Assembly: GCF_900113705.1 (NCBI RefSeq)
Contig: NZ_FOQI01000009.1
Location: 1 to 64,000 of the forward strand
Direction of reading: 5' to 3'
Source: Collimonas sp. OK307
Lineage (GTDB): Bacteria > Pseudomonadota > Gammaproteobacteria > Burkholderiales > Burkholderiaceae_D
Length of the DNA: 64,000 nucleotides
Each line of letters opens with the position of its first letter. Position 1 is the first letter of the stretch. The translations under genes were made by a program, and so were the position numbers. The notes under the pieces were generated by a model that saw only the letters and a program-made list of their open reading frames with translations, did not search any database and had not been told where the DNA came from. This document shows positions 1 to 8,900 of the stretch, one piece after another.

Positions 1-657
1 AGCTTCGTAGTTTTCACTGAGCACCGGTTCTTCGATGAACATCAGTTTGTACGGATCCAGTTCCTTGATCAGGACCTTTGCCATCGGCTTGTGCACCCGG
101 CCATGAAAATCGACGCCGATGCCGATATGCGGGCCGACCGCCTCACGCACTGCCGCGACGTTGGCGAGCGTCGCTTCCACTTTTTCATACGAATCGACGA
201 ACTGCAGTTCTTCGGTGCCGTTCATCTTCACTGCCGTGAAACCGCGTGCTACAGCCTCCCTGGCCGCCGCTGCCGTATCGGCAGGACGATCGCCGCCGAT
301 CCAGGAATACACGCGGATGCTGTCGCGCACCGGGCCGCCCAGCAACTGGCTGACCGAGACGCCAAGCGCCTTGCCCTTGATATCCCACAGCGCCTGGTCG
401 ATGCCGGCCAATGCGCTCATGTGGATGGCGCCGCCGCGATAAAATCCGCCGCGGTACAGCACTGTCCAGTGGTCTTCTATATGGCGCGGATCCTTGCCGA
501 TCAGGTAGCCGGACAATTCTTCGACGGCGGCAGCAACGCTATGCGCGCGGCCTTCGACTACCGGTTCGCCCCAGCCAATTACACCTTCATCGGTTTCTAT
601 TTTCAGGAAACACCAGCGCGGCGGTACGATGTAAGTGGTCAGTTTGGTGATCTTCAT
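1..657 (-). CDS. dgoD: D-galactonate dehydratase, 3' part cut by window start
   Basis: This enolase-superfamily enzyme (mandelate racemase subgroup) dehydrates D-galactonate to 2-keto-3-deoxy-galactonate in the De Ley-Doudoroff galactose route. The first 219 codons are visible; the family is about 382 residues, so roughly 160 C-terminal residues lie outside the window. The start [15 protein letters not shown] is family-typical. The metal ligand and acid/base pair fall at the expected numbers: D183 and H185 in VDFHGR, and E209 in FIEEP. The catalytic histidine of the second half is not visible. It lies downstream of, and co-oriented with, the thioesterase gene, separated by 94 bp. No other galactonate genes are visible on this side. 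Confidence 0.93.
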   Translation of the reverse strand, partial: MKITKLTTYIVPPRWCFLKIETDEGVIGWGEPVVEGRAHSVAAAVEELSGYLIGKDPRHIEDHWTVLYRGGFYRGGAIHMSALAGIDQALWDIKGKALGVSVSQLLGGPVRDSIRVYSWIGGDRPADTAAAAREAVARGFTAVKMNGTEELQFVDSYEKVEATLANVAAVREAVGPHIGIGVDFHGRVHKPMAKVLIKELDPYKLMFIEEPVLSENYEA

Positions 658-751
658 TAATCTCGTCTCCTGATCGCATGGTGCAAGCCACTGCCGCCGG
701 CATCTTCGGCGAACTTGGCGCAAACTAATCGCAGGGGAGCCCGGGAGCGAA

Positions 752-1159
752 TCAAGTCGAGAGCGGCGGCAACTGGCGCGGCTTGCGCTGCTCATCGGTA
801 GCGACATAAGTCAGCGTCGCTTCAGTGACCTTTACAATTTCCGTCTGCAACCGGTTGCGCTCGGCATACACCTCGACATTGACGGTGATCGAGGTATTGC
901 CGACTTTGACGATCTCCGCGTAAAACGACAGCAGGTCACCGACAAATACCGGGTGCTTGAACAGGAAGGAATTCACTGCAATCGTCGCCACCCGGCCATT
1001 GGCGCGGCGCGTGGCCGGTAGTGAGCCGGCAATATCGACTTGCGCCATGATCCAGCCGCCGAAGACGTCGCCGTGGACATTGGCGTCAGCTGGCATCGGC
1101 ATCACGCGCAGTTGCGGCATGGTGTCGGGAAGTAATTGGTTGTTGTTTTGATCAGTCAT
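752..1159 (-). CDS. Acyl-CoA thioesterase, YciA-like hotdog protein
   Basis: A 135-residue single hotdog-fold protein expected to hydrolyse acyl-CoA thioesters in the cytoplasm. The segment [14 protein letters not shown] (about residues 29-42) is the hallmark central-helix region of YciA/BACH-type thioesterases. It is followed by the strand pattern [19 protein letters not shown] and an EATLTYVA C-terminal strand. The length is normal for the family. It is divergent from the ABC exporter gene and shares with it a 101-bp intergenic region carrying an inverted repeat. Substrate range (short- or medium-chain) cannot be read from sequence. The family call is secure; the yciA orthology is an inference. 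Confidence 0.9.
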   Translation of the reverse strand: MTDQNNNQLLPDTMPQLRVMPMPADANVHGDVFGGWIMAQVDIAGSLPATRRANGRVATIAVNSFLFKHPVFVGDLLSFYAEIVKVGNTSITVNVEVYAERNRLQTEIVKVTEATLTYVATDEQRKPRQLPPLST

Positions 1160-1199
1160 CTGTTATTTTCCCTGAGAGCTACAATTAGCGCTATACCTA

Positions 1200-1243
1200 A
1201 AACTATTCGGAATTATCCGTATAGTTCGTAGCTTAAACTATTC
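1200..1243. promoter_or_regulatory. Inverted/direct repeat in divergent promoter region
   Basis: A 26-bp imperfect palindrome spans 1201-1226: outer arms AACTAT and ATAGTT, inner arms CGG and CCG, one T/T mismatch, and a 6-nt centre. The nonamer AAACTATTC occurs at 1200-1208 and again at 1235-1243, a 35-bp offset. The position between two divergently transcribed genes suggests an operator, but no regulator can be assigned. Confidence 0.4.
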
Positions 1244-1260
1244 CTTAAGATTGTCATCTC

Positions 1261-3141
1261 ATGCGCCACCATTCCTCCACCCCGCCGCCAGACGGCGCAG
1301 CCACCGACGGCGTTCAGCCCAAGCGCAGCGACTGGGCCACGCTCAAGACCTTGTTGCCTTATCTCTGGACGTACAAGTGGCGGGTCTCGCTGGCGCTGCT
1401 GTTCATGCTGGGCGCCAAGCTGGCGAATGTCGGTGTACCGCTGGTATTGAAGAAACTGGTGGACAGCATGACCATCACGGTCAGCCATCCACAGGCGATG
1501 TTGGTGCTGCCGTTGGGGATATTGGTCGCCTACGGTGCGCTGCGCCTGAGCACCACCTTGTTTACCGAACTACGCGAATTCGTCTTCGCTCGTGTCACCC
1601 AGCGTGCGGTGCGCACCATTGCTTTGCAGGTATTCCGTCATTTGCATTCGCTGTCGCTGCGCTTTCACCTGAATCGCCAGACCGGCGGCATGACGCGCGA
1701 TATCGAACGCGGTACGCGCGGCATTTCGTCGCTGGTGTCGTACGCCCTGTTCAGCATCTTGCCGACCTTGATCGAAATCTCGCTGGTGCTCGGTTATCTG
1801 GTGCTGCATTACGATATCTGGTTCGCCGGAATTACCGTGGTGGCGCTGGTCAGCTATATCACGTTTACTGTTACCGTCACCGAGTGGCGCACCCACTTCC
1901 GGCGCACCATGAACGCGCTCGATTCCAGCGCCAATACCAAGGCCATCGATTCCCTGATCAACTACGAAACTGTCAAATATTTCGGCAATGAGGAATACGA
2001 GGCGCGGCGTTACGACGATGGCTTGATGCGCTACGAAACCGCGGCGGTGAAATCGCAGACCTCGCTGTCTTTGCTCAATACCGGACAATCGCTGATCATC
2101 GCTATCGCCGTGACGCTGATTCTATGGCGCGCTACGCAGGGCGTAATTGACGGCAAGATGACCCTGGGCGATCTCGTGCTGGTTAACTCCTTCATGATCC
2201 AGTTGTACATACCGCTGAATTTTCTCGGCGTTATTTATCGCGAAATCAAACAGAGCCTGGCCGACATGGAGCGGCTGTTCCATTTGCTGGATGAAAATCG
2301 CGAGATCGCTGATGCCGCGGAGGCGCGGCCGCTGTTGACCGGCGGCGCACAGGTGCGTTTTTCGCACGTGGATTTCAGCTACGAAAGCAAGCGCCAGATT
2401 TTGTTTGACGTGGATTTCACGATAGCCGCCGGCACCACCACCGCGGTAGTCGGCCACAGCGGTTCGGGCAAGTCGACCTTATCGCGCCTGCTGTTCCGTT
2501 TTTACGATATCAACGGCGGCCGCATCACGATCGACGGCCAGGATTTGCGCGACATCACTCAAGCCTCGCTACGTCAGGCGATCGGCATCGTGCCGCAGGA
2601 TACGGTGCTGTTCAACGACAGCATCGAGTACAACATCGCCTACGGCAAGCCGGGCGCCACCAAGGCGGAAATCATTGCGGTCGCCAAGGCTGCGCATATC
2701 CACGATTTCATCGAATCCCTGCCGGACGGTTATAACTCGATGGTGGGTGAGCGCGGCTTGAAATTATCGGGCGGCGAAAAACAACGGGTGGCGATTGCTC
2801 GCACTTTGCTGAAAAATCCTGCCGTGCTGATTTTCGATGAAGCCACCTCGGCGCTCGATTCGAAATCCGAACAGGCGATCCAGGCGCAATTGAAAGAAAT
2901 CGCGAAGGATCGCACCACACTGGTGATTGCCCATCGTTTGTCGACCATTGCCGACGCCGAGCAAATCCTGGTGCTCGATCACGGCCATATCATTGAACGC
3001 GGCACGCATGCCCAACTGCTGGCGGCGGACGGCGCTTATGCGCAGATGTGGCTGCGTCAGCAAGCGCACCCTGAAGAGGCGGCGGGCCCGTCGCCTGGCG
3101 TCGATGACGATTACCCTGAAAACGTCGTGCGGATGGTGTAA
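1261..3141 (+). CDS. ABC exporter, fused permease-ATPase (Atm1/HMT1 type)
   Basis: A 626-residue half-transporter that should work as an inner-membrane homodimer. The N-terminal membrane domain (about residues 35-330) has hydrophobic helices such as VSLALLFMLGAKLANVGVPLVL. The C-terminal ATPase has Walker A GHSGSGKST at 398-406, signature LSGGEKQR from 502, Walker B VLIFDEATSALD and the H-loop AHRLST. The family includes Atm1 (glutathione/sulfur-compound export) and bacterial heavy-metal exporters; LINYETVKYFGNEEYEARRYD is typical of this branch. No clear Shine-Dalgarno is seen before the ATG. The transported substrate is unknown. Confidence 0.9.
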   Translation: MRHHSSTPPPDGAATDGVQPKRSDWATLKTLLPYLWTYKWRVSLALLFMLGAKLANVGVPLVLKKLVDSMTITVSHPQAMLVLPLGILVAYGALRLSTTLFTELREFVFARVTQRAVRTIALQVFRHLHSLSLRFHLNRQTGGMTRDIERGTRGISSLVSYALFSILPTLIEISLVLGYLVLHYDIWFAGITVVALVSYITFTVTVTEWRTHFRRTMNALDSSANTKAIDSLINYETVKYFGNEEYEARRYDDGLMRYETAAVKSQTSLSLLNTGQSLIIAIAVTLILWRATQGVIDGKMTLGDLVLVNSFMIQLYIPLNFLGVIYREIKQSLADMERLFHLLDENREIADAAEARPLLTGGAQVRFSHVDFSYESKRQILFDVDFTIAAGTTTAVVGHSGSGKSTLSRLLFRFYDINGGRITIDGQDLRDITQASLRQAIGIVPQDTVLFNDSIEYNIAYGKPGATKAEIIAVAKAAHIHDFIESLPDGYNSMVGERGLKLSGGEKQRVAIARTLLKNPAVLIFDEATSALDSKSEQAIQAQLKEIAKDRTTLVIAHRLSTIADAEQILVLDHGHIIERGTHAQLLAADGAYAQMWLRQQAHPEEAAGPSPGVDDDYPENVVRMV

Positions 3142-3224
3142 GCGTACAACGCCGATGCAGATTGTTCGTCCGGTGCACAGCAATTTCCTATGCCGCGATT
3201 ACCGACTCGCGTTACGATAGCGGC

Positions 3225-4217
3225 ATGGAAAGCAAATGGTTAGAAGATTTCATTTCGTTGGCGGAAACGCATAGTTTCAGCCGCTCTGCAGAATTGCGTC
3301 ATGTCACGCAGCCGGCTTTTTCGCGCCGCATCCAGTCGCTGGAGGCTTGGCTGGGAGCCGATCTGATTGACCGCACTTCCTACCCGACGCGCCTGACAGC
3401 CGCCGGCGAAGTCTTTTACGAGCAGGCGCTGGAGATGCTGGGCCAGATCAACAACGCCCGTGCGCTGATGCGCGGCAAGCGCCCGACCGGTTTGAGCACC
3501 GTCGATTTCGCCGTGCCGCATACCTTATCGCTGACCTATGTGCCGCGCTGGATTCGCGTGCTGGAGAACGGTTTCGGGCCGCTCAACACGCGCCTGCTGG
3601 CCCTGAACGTGCACGATGCCGTGATGGCCATGGTGGACGGCGGTTGCGATCTGCTGCTGTGCTACCACCATCCGCGCCAGCCGGTACAGCTCGATACCGG
3701 TCGTTACGATCTGATCACGCTAGGCAGCGAAGTACTGCGCGCCTATGCCCATTGCAACAAAGCCGGCGTACCCGATTATGTCTTCCCCGGCAGCGCCAGC
3801 GCGCCTCTGCCGTTCCTGTCCTATACCAGCAACGCCTATCTCGGGCGCATGGTGGAATTGATTCTGGCCGACTCCAAGAAACCGCTTTACCTTGAGAAAC
3901 GCTATGAAACAGATATGGCGGAAGGCTTGAAAATGATGGCGCTGGAAGGGCATGGCGTGGCGTTTTTGCCAGAGTCCGCCGTGACCCGCGAAGTCAAGTT
4001 GAAGCAACTGGCCAGTGTCGACGAGGGCGCGCCTGAGTGGGAAGCCACCATGGAAATCCGTTTGTATCGCGAGCGTCCTACCGTGCAACGGCCGGGTAAG
4101 CCGGTGGTGGCACGATTGTGGGCCTACCTGTTGCAACAGCAGGAAGATGCGGCCAAAGAAGCGGCCAAAGAGGCTGCAAAAAACGCAAAACGCAAAACTC
4201 CACAAGCCCTCGCTTAA
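3225..4217 (+). CDS. LysR-family regulator, HypT-like
   Basis: A 330-residue LysR-type transcription factor. The N-terminal winged helix-turn-helix is clear (FISLAETHSFSRSAELRHVT, then QPAFSRRIQSLE), with the rest forming an effector-binding domain. The start at 3225 (MESKWLEDF) is chosen over the upstream in-frame ATG at 3162 because the family begins here. The pattern SYTSNAYLGRMVELIL followed by GVAFLPE resembles E. coli HypT (YjiE), suggested only from memory. The C-terminus ends in a Lys/Ala-rich KEAAKEAAKNAKRK tail absent from typical LysR proteins. It lies directly upstream of gdhA on the same strand, with a palindromic LysR-type site between them, so control of gdhA is a reasonable inference. 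Confidence 0.88.
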   Translation: MESKWLEDFISLAETHSFSRSAELRHVTQPAFSRRIQSLEAWLGADLIDRTSYPTRLTAAGEVFYEQALEMLGQINNARALMRGKRPTGLSTVDFAVPHTLSLTYVPRWIRVLENGFGPLNTRLLALNVHDAVMAMVDGGCDLLLCYHHPRQPVQLDTGRYDLITLGSEVLRAYAHCNKAGVPDYVFPGSASAPLPFLSYTSNAYLGRMVELILADSKKPLYLEKRYETDMAEGLKMMALEGHGVAFLPESAVTREVKLKQLASVDEGAPEWEATMEIRLYRERPTVQRPGKPVVARLWAYLLQQQEDAAKEAAKEAAKNAKRKTPQALA

Positions 4218-4298
4218 ATTTCGAGTCGATCAGCTGAGTCGGCCAGTTACTCGGCATTTTCCGATGCTTGCGGAAAAGTCGTATCTATCACAATGAAG

Positions 4299-4321
4299 TT
4301 GCATTTTTAATATTAATGCAA
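4299..4321. promoter_or_regulatory. LysR-type operator (T-N11-A palindrome) before gdhA
   Basis: Perfect arms TTGCAT (4299-4304) and ATGCAA (4316-4321) flank an 11-nt AT-rich centre, giving the T-N11-A geometry of LysR-family sites. A further TTGCAT half-site lies at 4333-4338. The site is about 137 bp upstream of the gdhA start and downstream of the LysR gene. Confidence 0.6.
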
Positions 4322-4457
4322 AAAACGCATAGTTGCATGCGCACAAAGCATTGGCTTTGCCCTATGCCGTTGTCCTACGATTCGCCACTAGATCGATTTT
4401 GCCCCGCTGCAGTCTTTCATGGGGGCCGATCTGCAACTTCCAGGAGCGCGCAAAAAT

Positions 4458-5744
4458 ATGACTATCAAGCACGAAGTTCCATCCTATCTCACGCAACATG
4501 GCATTGGCCCATGGGGCGACTATCTCGAACAAATCGATCGCGTAACACCTTATCTTGGTAATTTGGCCCGTTGGGTTGAAACCATGAAACGTCCGAAGCG
4601 GATGCTGATCGTCGACGTCCCTATCGAACGTGACGATGGCACCATTGCCCACTTCGAAGGTTACCGCGTCCAGCACAACACATCGCGCGGCCCAGGCAAG
4701 GGCGGTGTGCGCTTCCACCAAGACGTAACGCTGTCCGAAGTGATGGCCCTGTCGGCCTGGATGACGGTCAAGAACGCGGCTGTCAACGTGCCGTACGGCG
4801 GTGCCAAAGGCGGTATCCGGGTTGATCCGAAGACTCTGTCGCAAGGTGAGTTGCAGCGCATGACGCGCCGCTACACCAGCGAGATCGGCATCATCATCGG
4901 CCCTAACAAAGACATCCCGGCGCCGGACGTCAATACCAACGAACAAATCATGGCCTGGATGATGGATACCTATTCCATGAACCAGGGCAGCACCTCATCG
5001 GGCGTTGTCACCGGCAAGCCGATTTCATTGGGCGGCAGCCTCGGACGGCGCGAAGCTACCGGCCGCGGCGTGTTCGTGGTGGGTTGCGAAGCCGCGGTCA
5101 AGCGTGGCTTGAACATCCATGGCGCCAAGGTTGCCGTGCAGGGTTTCGGTAATGTCGGCGGCATCGCTGCGCGCTTGTTCTCGGAAGCCGGCGCCAAAGT
5201 GGTGGCGGTACAAGATCATATTTCTACCGTGATGCGTTCCAGCGGCCTGGATGTGGCGGCGTTGCAAGCCCACGTCAATGCTACCGGCAGCGTCGCCGGT
5301 TTCAGCGGCGGCGAAGAAGTCAGCGACCGTGCGCAGTTTTGGGCCGTGGATTGCGATATTTTGGTGCCTGCGGCACTGGAGCAGCAAATCACAGTGGAGA
5401 ACGCGCCGACCATCCGCGCCAAGATCATTCTCGAAGGTGCGAACGGTCCGACCAGCCCGGCAGCAGATGACATCCTGCATGAGAAGGGCGTGCTGGTAGT
5501 GCCGGACGTGATCGCCAATGCCGGCGGCGTGACAGTCAGTTATTTCGAATGGGTACAGGATTTCTCCAGCTTTTTCTGGACCGAAGATGAAATCAACCTG
5601 CGCCTTACCCGCATCATGCGCGAAGCGTTTACCGCAGTCTGGCAACTGGCTGAAGAGAAGAAAGTATCGCTGCGTACCGCGGCATTTATCGTCGCTTGTA
5701 CCCGTGTGTTGCAGGCGCGTGAGATGCGCGGTTTGTATCCTTGA
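4458..5744 (+). CDS. gdhA: Glutamate dehydrogenase
   Basis: A 428-residue hexameric-type glutamate dehydrogenase interconverting glutamate and 2-oxoglutarate plus ammonium. The substrate site is seen in [10 protein letters not shown] and [13 protein letters not shown], and the dinucleotide fold in VQGFGNVGG. The second strand ends in VVAVQD; an acidic residue there usually favours NAD over NADP, which would fit a catabolic role beside glutamate importer genes (inference). The start at 4458 is preferred over ATG 4419 because AGGAG lies at 4442-4446 and homologues begin near [11 protein letters not shown]. It is preceded by a LysR-type site and followed by a strong hairpin. Confidence 0.94.
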   Translation: MTIKHEVPSYLTQHGIGPWGDYLEQIDRVTPYLGNLARWVETMKRPKRMLIVDVPIERDDGTIAHFEGYRVQHNTSRGPGKGGVRFHQDVTLSEVMALSAWMTVKNAAVNVPYGGAKGGIRVDPKTLSQGELQRMTRRYTSEIGIIIGPNKDIPAPDVNTNEQIMAWMMDTYSMNQGSTSSGVVTGKPISLGGSLGRREATGRGVFVVGCEAAVKRGLNIHGAKVAVQGFGNVGGIAARLFSEAGAKVVAVQDHISTVMRSSGLDVAALQAHVNATGSVAGFSGGEEVSDRAQFWAVDCDILVPAALEQQITVENAPTIRAKIILEGANGPTSPAADDILHEKGVLVVPDVIANAGGVTVSYFEWVQDFSSFFWTEDEINLRLTRIMREAFTAVWQLAEEKKVSLRTAAFIVACTRVLQAREMRGLYP

Positions 5745-5777
5745 TTGATGTTGCGTTATAGTCGAAATGTTTTGCTC

Positions 5778-5805
5778 ACGCGCAACCGGTAAGCCGGTTG
5801 CGCGT
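5778..5805. terminator. Perfect 12-bp inverted repeat after gdhA
   Basis: ACGCGCAACCGG (5778-5789) and CCGGTTGCGCGT (5794-5805) pair perfectly around a TAAG loop. There is no T-tract after it. A second, shorter hairpin (CCCCG/CGGGG near 5817-5834) followed by a T-rich stretch comes next. It may be a processing or attenuation hairpin between gdhA and the binding-protein genes rather than a full terminator. Confidence 0.5.
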
Positions 5806-5959
5806 AAGTCGTCCGGCCCCGGACTTAATCGGGGATTTGTTTGCAAAAGAGTGACGCGAAAGCAGTCACCGCAGGTAATCAAACGGCTGGCTTGAATATT
5901 GCATTAAGAATATTCATTGTAAAAAATCATATCGACAGCGCAACACTCGGGAGAATAAA

Positions 5960-6904
5960 GTGGTATCTAGGGAATTTAAGGGTAGCTGGAATGTTGCGCG
6001 GCGCAATTCGGGCTTCGGCCTGGCGTTGATGCTGATGCTGATGCTGATGCTGAGCGTCGGCGCGACAGCTGCCCACGCAGAAGATGTACTGGCAAAAATA
6101 CGTGATAGCAAGACCATCACGATTGGCTATCGGGAAGCGTCATTTCCATTTTCTTTCGTGGATCAGGATAAAAAGCCGGTCGGTTATGCCATCGATCTGT
6201 GTCTCAAGATAGCGGATGCAGTGAAGCAGAATTTGAAACTGCAGCAATTGAATATCGCCTACGTTCCAGTGACGTCTTCGAATCGCATCGAAATGGTTAC
6301 AAGCGGAAAAATCGACCTGGAATGTGGTTCAACCACTAACAATGCGGAGCGCCGCAAGCAGGTCAACTTTACTATTGCGCATTTCATGGCGTCTTCGCGC
6401 ATGCTGGTCCGCGCGGACGACAAGATCAAGAACTGGCCGGATCTGCGCGATAAAAAAGTGGCGACGACCAAGGGTACCACCAGCGTCAAATCGCTGGTAG
6501 ACCGTGGCCAGGTCCGTTCGCTGAATATGACCATCGTAGAAGGACGCGATCACAACGAATCGTTCAAGATGGTGGTAGACAAGACGGCAGATGCATTCGT
6601 GATGGATGACGTGCTGCTTTACGGATTGAAGGCTACCGCCAAGGATCCGGCAGCATATGCCGTGGTCGGGGATCCTTTGACAACCGAGCCTTACGCAATC
6701 ATGCTGCCTAAAGACGATGCCGCATACAAAGCAGTGGTAGACCGTGAAATGGGGCGCATTATCCACGATGGCGAAATCTACAAGCTGTACACCAAATGGT
6801 TCCTGAGCCCGATTCCGGCAAAAAATAACCTTACGTTAAACATGCCGATGGGCTATCTTTTCAGAGAATCATTGCGCTTCCCGTCGGATCAGGTTGGCAA
6901 CTAG
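5960..6904 (+). CDS. gltI: Amino-acid ABC transporter periplasmic binding protein (GltI-like, copy 1)
   Basis: A 314-residue periplasmic solute-binding protein of the glutamate/aspartate type. The GTG start at 5960 is supported by CGGGAG at 5948-5953 with a 6-nt spacer. The signal peptide has an unusual core of alternating Leu-Met encoded by a hexanucleotide tandem repeat, and cleavage is expected near AAHA. The mature part shows family features: TITIGYREASFPFSFVD, GYAIDLCLKIADAV, and SGKIDLECGSTTNNAERRKQVNFT, as in GltI/DEBP. A second homologous gene follows after 157 bp, and only one permease/ATPase set serves both. Specificity for Glu/Asp is inferred from the family and from gdhA next door. 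Confidence 0.9.
   Translation: MVSREFKGSWNVARRNSGFGLALMLMLMLMLSVGATAAHAEDVLAKIRDSKTITIGYREASFPFSFVDQDKKPVGYAIDLCLKIADAVKQNLKLQQLNIAYVPVTSSNRIEMVTSGKIDLECGSTTNNAERRKQVNFTIAHFMASSRMLVRADDKIKNWPDLRDKKVATTKGTTSVKSLVDRGQVRSLNMTIVEGRDHNESFKMVVDKTADAFVMDDVLLYGLKATAKDPAAYAVVGDPLTTEPYAIMLPKDDAAYKAVVDREMGRIIHDGEIYKLYTKWFLSPIPAKNNLTLNMPMGYLFRESLRFPSDQVGN
6026..6053 (+). repeat. Hexanucleotide tandem repeat in gltI signal peptide
   Basis: Four near-identical YTGATG units run from 6026 to 6049 (one TTGATG, three CTGATG) and a partial fifth follows. They encode (Leu-Met)n in the hydrophobic core. Changes in copy number would keep the reading frame and alter only signal-peptide length. Confidence 0.8.
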
Positions 6905-7061
6905 AAGTAAAAAATTTCGGATGTAATTATTGATTTATGCAAAGGTGGAGACAAGGATTTTAGTAGAAGAGGTGATAATAATAAATAAGCATGAGTTTAA
7001 GTCTGCTGCTCAGGCAGCGAGTTTGTTAAACTACACGAATAATTTTTTTACGGGAGTTGTT

Positions 7062-8009
7062 ATGATGTCATCGAAATTAGTTGTCGCATTGGTTGGCTTG
7101 GGAGTAATGGTTGGCTCCGTGCAAGCGCAAGAACTCACCGGTACACTCAAAAAAATCAAAGATACCGGCACCATTACGCTGGGTGTGCGCGATTCTTCTA
7201 TCCCATTTTCTTACCTTGATGACAAGCAGTCCTATCAAGGCTACTCGATCGATTTGTGCCTGAAAGCTGCGACCGCCATTCAGAAACAACTCGGCATGAC
7301 AGCATTGAACGTCAAGATGGTTCCAGTAACTTCAGCTACCCGTATCCCGCTGATCTCCAACGGCACTATCGACCTGTCTTGCGATTCCGCCACCAACAAT
7401 GCCGAGCGTCAAAAGGTTGTTTCCTTTGCGCCGACCATGTACGTGACAGCGAACCGCTTGCTGGCTAAGAAATCTTCCAACGTCAAGTCGCTGGAAGACC
7501 TGAAGGGCAAGACCATCGTGTCGACTTCCGGTACCTCCAACCTGAAGCAAATCACCATTCTGAATGCCGAGCGTAACCTGGGCATGAACATCCTGGCAGC
7601 CAAAGACCATGCTGAAGCTTTCCTGATGGTCGAAACCGGCCGTGCAGTAGCATTTGCAATGGATGACATCCTGCTGGCGTCGCTGGCGGCTAGCTCCAGA
7701 GCGCCTGCCGACTACGCAATCACAGCCGAAGCTTTGTCGGTTGAGCCATACGGCATCATTGAACGTCAAGGCGACCTGCCATTCAAAAATGCTGTCGACA
7801 CTGCACTGGCCAATGTGTACAAATCCGGTCAGATCAATGACATCTATGCAAAATGGTTCTTGAAACCAATTCCACCTAAGGGTATCAATCTGAACGTGCC
7901 AATGAGCCCGCAATTGAAGGCCGCATTCGCTCATCCGACTGACTCGGGTGATCCGGCTGCCTACGCTGCCGTGCCTGAAGCGCAAAAACAATCTTCGAAG
8001 AAAAAATAA
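7062..8009 (+). CDS. gltI: Glutamate/aspartate ABC transporter binding protein (copy 2)
   Basis: A 315-residue periplasmic binding protein, homologous throughout to the preceding gene (SSIPFSYLDDKQSYQGYSIDLCLKAATAI aligns with its counterpart there). The start at 7062 follows GGGAG at 7052-7056; the adjacent ATG at 7065 has better spacing and is an equal candidate. The 44 codons open upstream to 6930 are not family-like. The signal peptide MMSSKLVVALVGLGVMVGSVQAQ is conventional. The NGTIDLSCDSATNNAERQK segment matches GltI-type proteins. The C-terminus ends in a lysine-rich QSSKKK tail. It is followed by a terminator-like hairpin, then gltJ. Confidence 0.93.
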   Translation: MMSSKLVVALVGLGVMVGSVQAQELTGTLKKIKDTGTITLGVRDSSIPFSYLDDKQSYQGYSIDLCLKAATAIQKQLGMTALNVKMVPVTSATRIPLISNGTIDLSCDSATNNAERQKVVSFAPTMYVTANRLLAKKSSNVKSLEDLKGKTIVSTSGTSNLKQITILNAERNLGMNILAAKDHAEAFLMVETGRAVAFAMDDILLASLAASSRAPADYAITAEALSVEPYGIIERQGDLPFKNAVDTALANVYKSGQINDIYAKWFLKPIPPKGINLNVPMSPQLKAAFAHPTDSGDPAAYAAVPEAQKQSSKKK

Positions 8010-8033
8010 GACTGGCAATATAAAGAACGGGAT

Positions 8034-8060
8034 GGGGGGCGCAAGCCTCCCGTTTTGTTT
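8034..8060 (+). terminator. Intercistronic terminator/attenuator between gltI and gltJ
   Basis: GGGGGGC (8035-8041) and GCCTCCC (8046-8052) form a 7-bp stem with one G-T wobble around a GCAA loop, followed by GTTTTGTTT. It probably lets the abundant binding protein be transcribed more than the membrane components. Confidence 0.7.
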
Positions 8061-8145
8061 CTGGAATTGAATTGTTGCGGCGCACAATGCGTGTGCCGGG
8101 TGCAGGTAGCAGCAATGAGACAAAGAGTAATAGAGGGGACTTAAC

Positions 8146-8898
8146 ATGCATTACAACTGGAACTGGGGCATCTTCTGGCAAGAGTCTCCTGACGGTGTCA
8201 GTACTTACATGGACACCTTGCTGACCGGTCTGAAGTGGACGCTTGCGTTGTCCGCATCGGCCTGGATCATGGCGCTGGTGATTGGCACGGTAATTGGTAC
8301 GATTCGTACCATGCCGAACAAATGGGCAGTGCGCCTGGCCAATGGCTACGTTGAATTATTTCGTAATATCCCGCTGATCGTACAAATGTTTCTCTGGTAT
8401 TTCGTGATGCCGGAAATCGTCCCTGCGAGCATCGGTGGCTGGCTCAAGAGCCTGCCGAACGCATCATTCATCACCGCCTTCCTGGCGTTGGGATTTTTTA
8501 CGTCGTCGCGGATCGCTGTACAAGTCTCCGCTGGCATTAATGCACTGCCCCGTGGCCAAAAGCTGGCGGGTACTGCACTTGGTCTGACGTTGCCACAAAC
8601 ATATCGCTACGTATTGTTGCCCATGTCGTTCCGGATCATCGTACCGTCGCTGACCAACGAATTTGCAGCAATCATCAAGAACAGCTCGGTCGCACTGACG
8701 ATTGGCCTGGTCGAACTGACCGCAGCCACTTACTCGATGCGCGAATTTACGTTCCAGACCTTCGAATCCCTGACGGGTGCCACGGTGATCTACGTGGTCA
8801 TTTCTGGGATTGCCTTGTTGCTGGCGCGCTGGCTTGAAAAAGCGATCGCGATTCCAGGATTTATTGCCGCCGGTAGTGCGAATACAGGGGGGCATTAA
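8146..8898 (+). CDS. gltJ: Glutamate/aspartate ABC transporter permease GltJ
   Basis: A 250-residue inner-membrane permease of the polar amino-acid (HisM) family. It has the N-terminal MHYNWNWGIFWQESPDG typical of GltJ, about five membrane segments, and the EAA-type coupling motif region AGTALGLTLPQTYRYVLLPMSFRIIVP for ATPase contact. The start follows a GAGGGGA ribosome site. It is expected to form a heterodimer with GltK, whose gene starts 2 nt after this stop codon. Confidence 0.93.
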   Translation: MHYNWNWGIFWQESPDGVSTYMDTLLTGLKWTLALSASAWIMALVIGTVIGTIRTMPNKWAVRLANGYVELFRNIPLIVQMFLWYFVMPEIVPASIGGWLKSLPNASFITAFLALGFFTSSRIAVQVSAGINALPRGQKLAGTALGLTLPQTYRYVLLPMSFRIIVPSLTNEFAAIIKNSSVALTIGLVELTAATYSMREFTFQTFESLTGATVIYVVISGIALLLARWLEKAIAIPGFIAAGSANTGGH

Positions 8899-8900
8899 TC

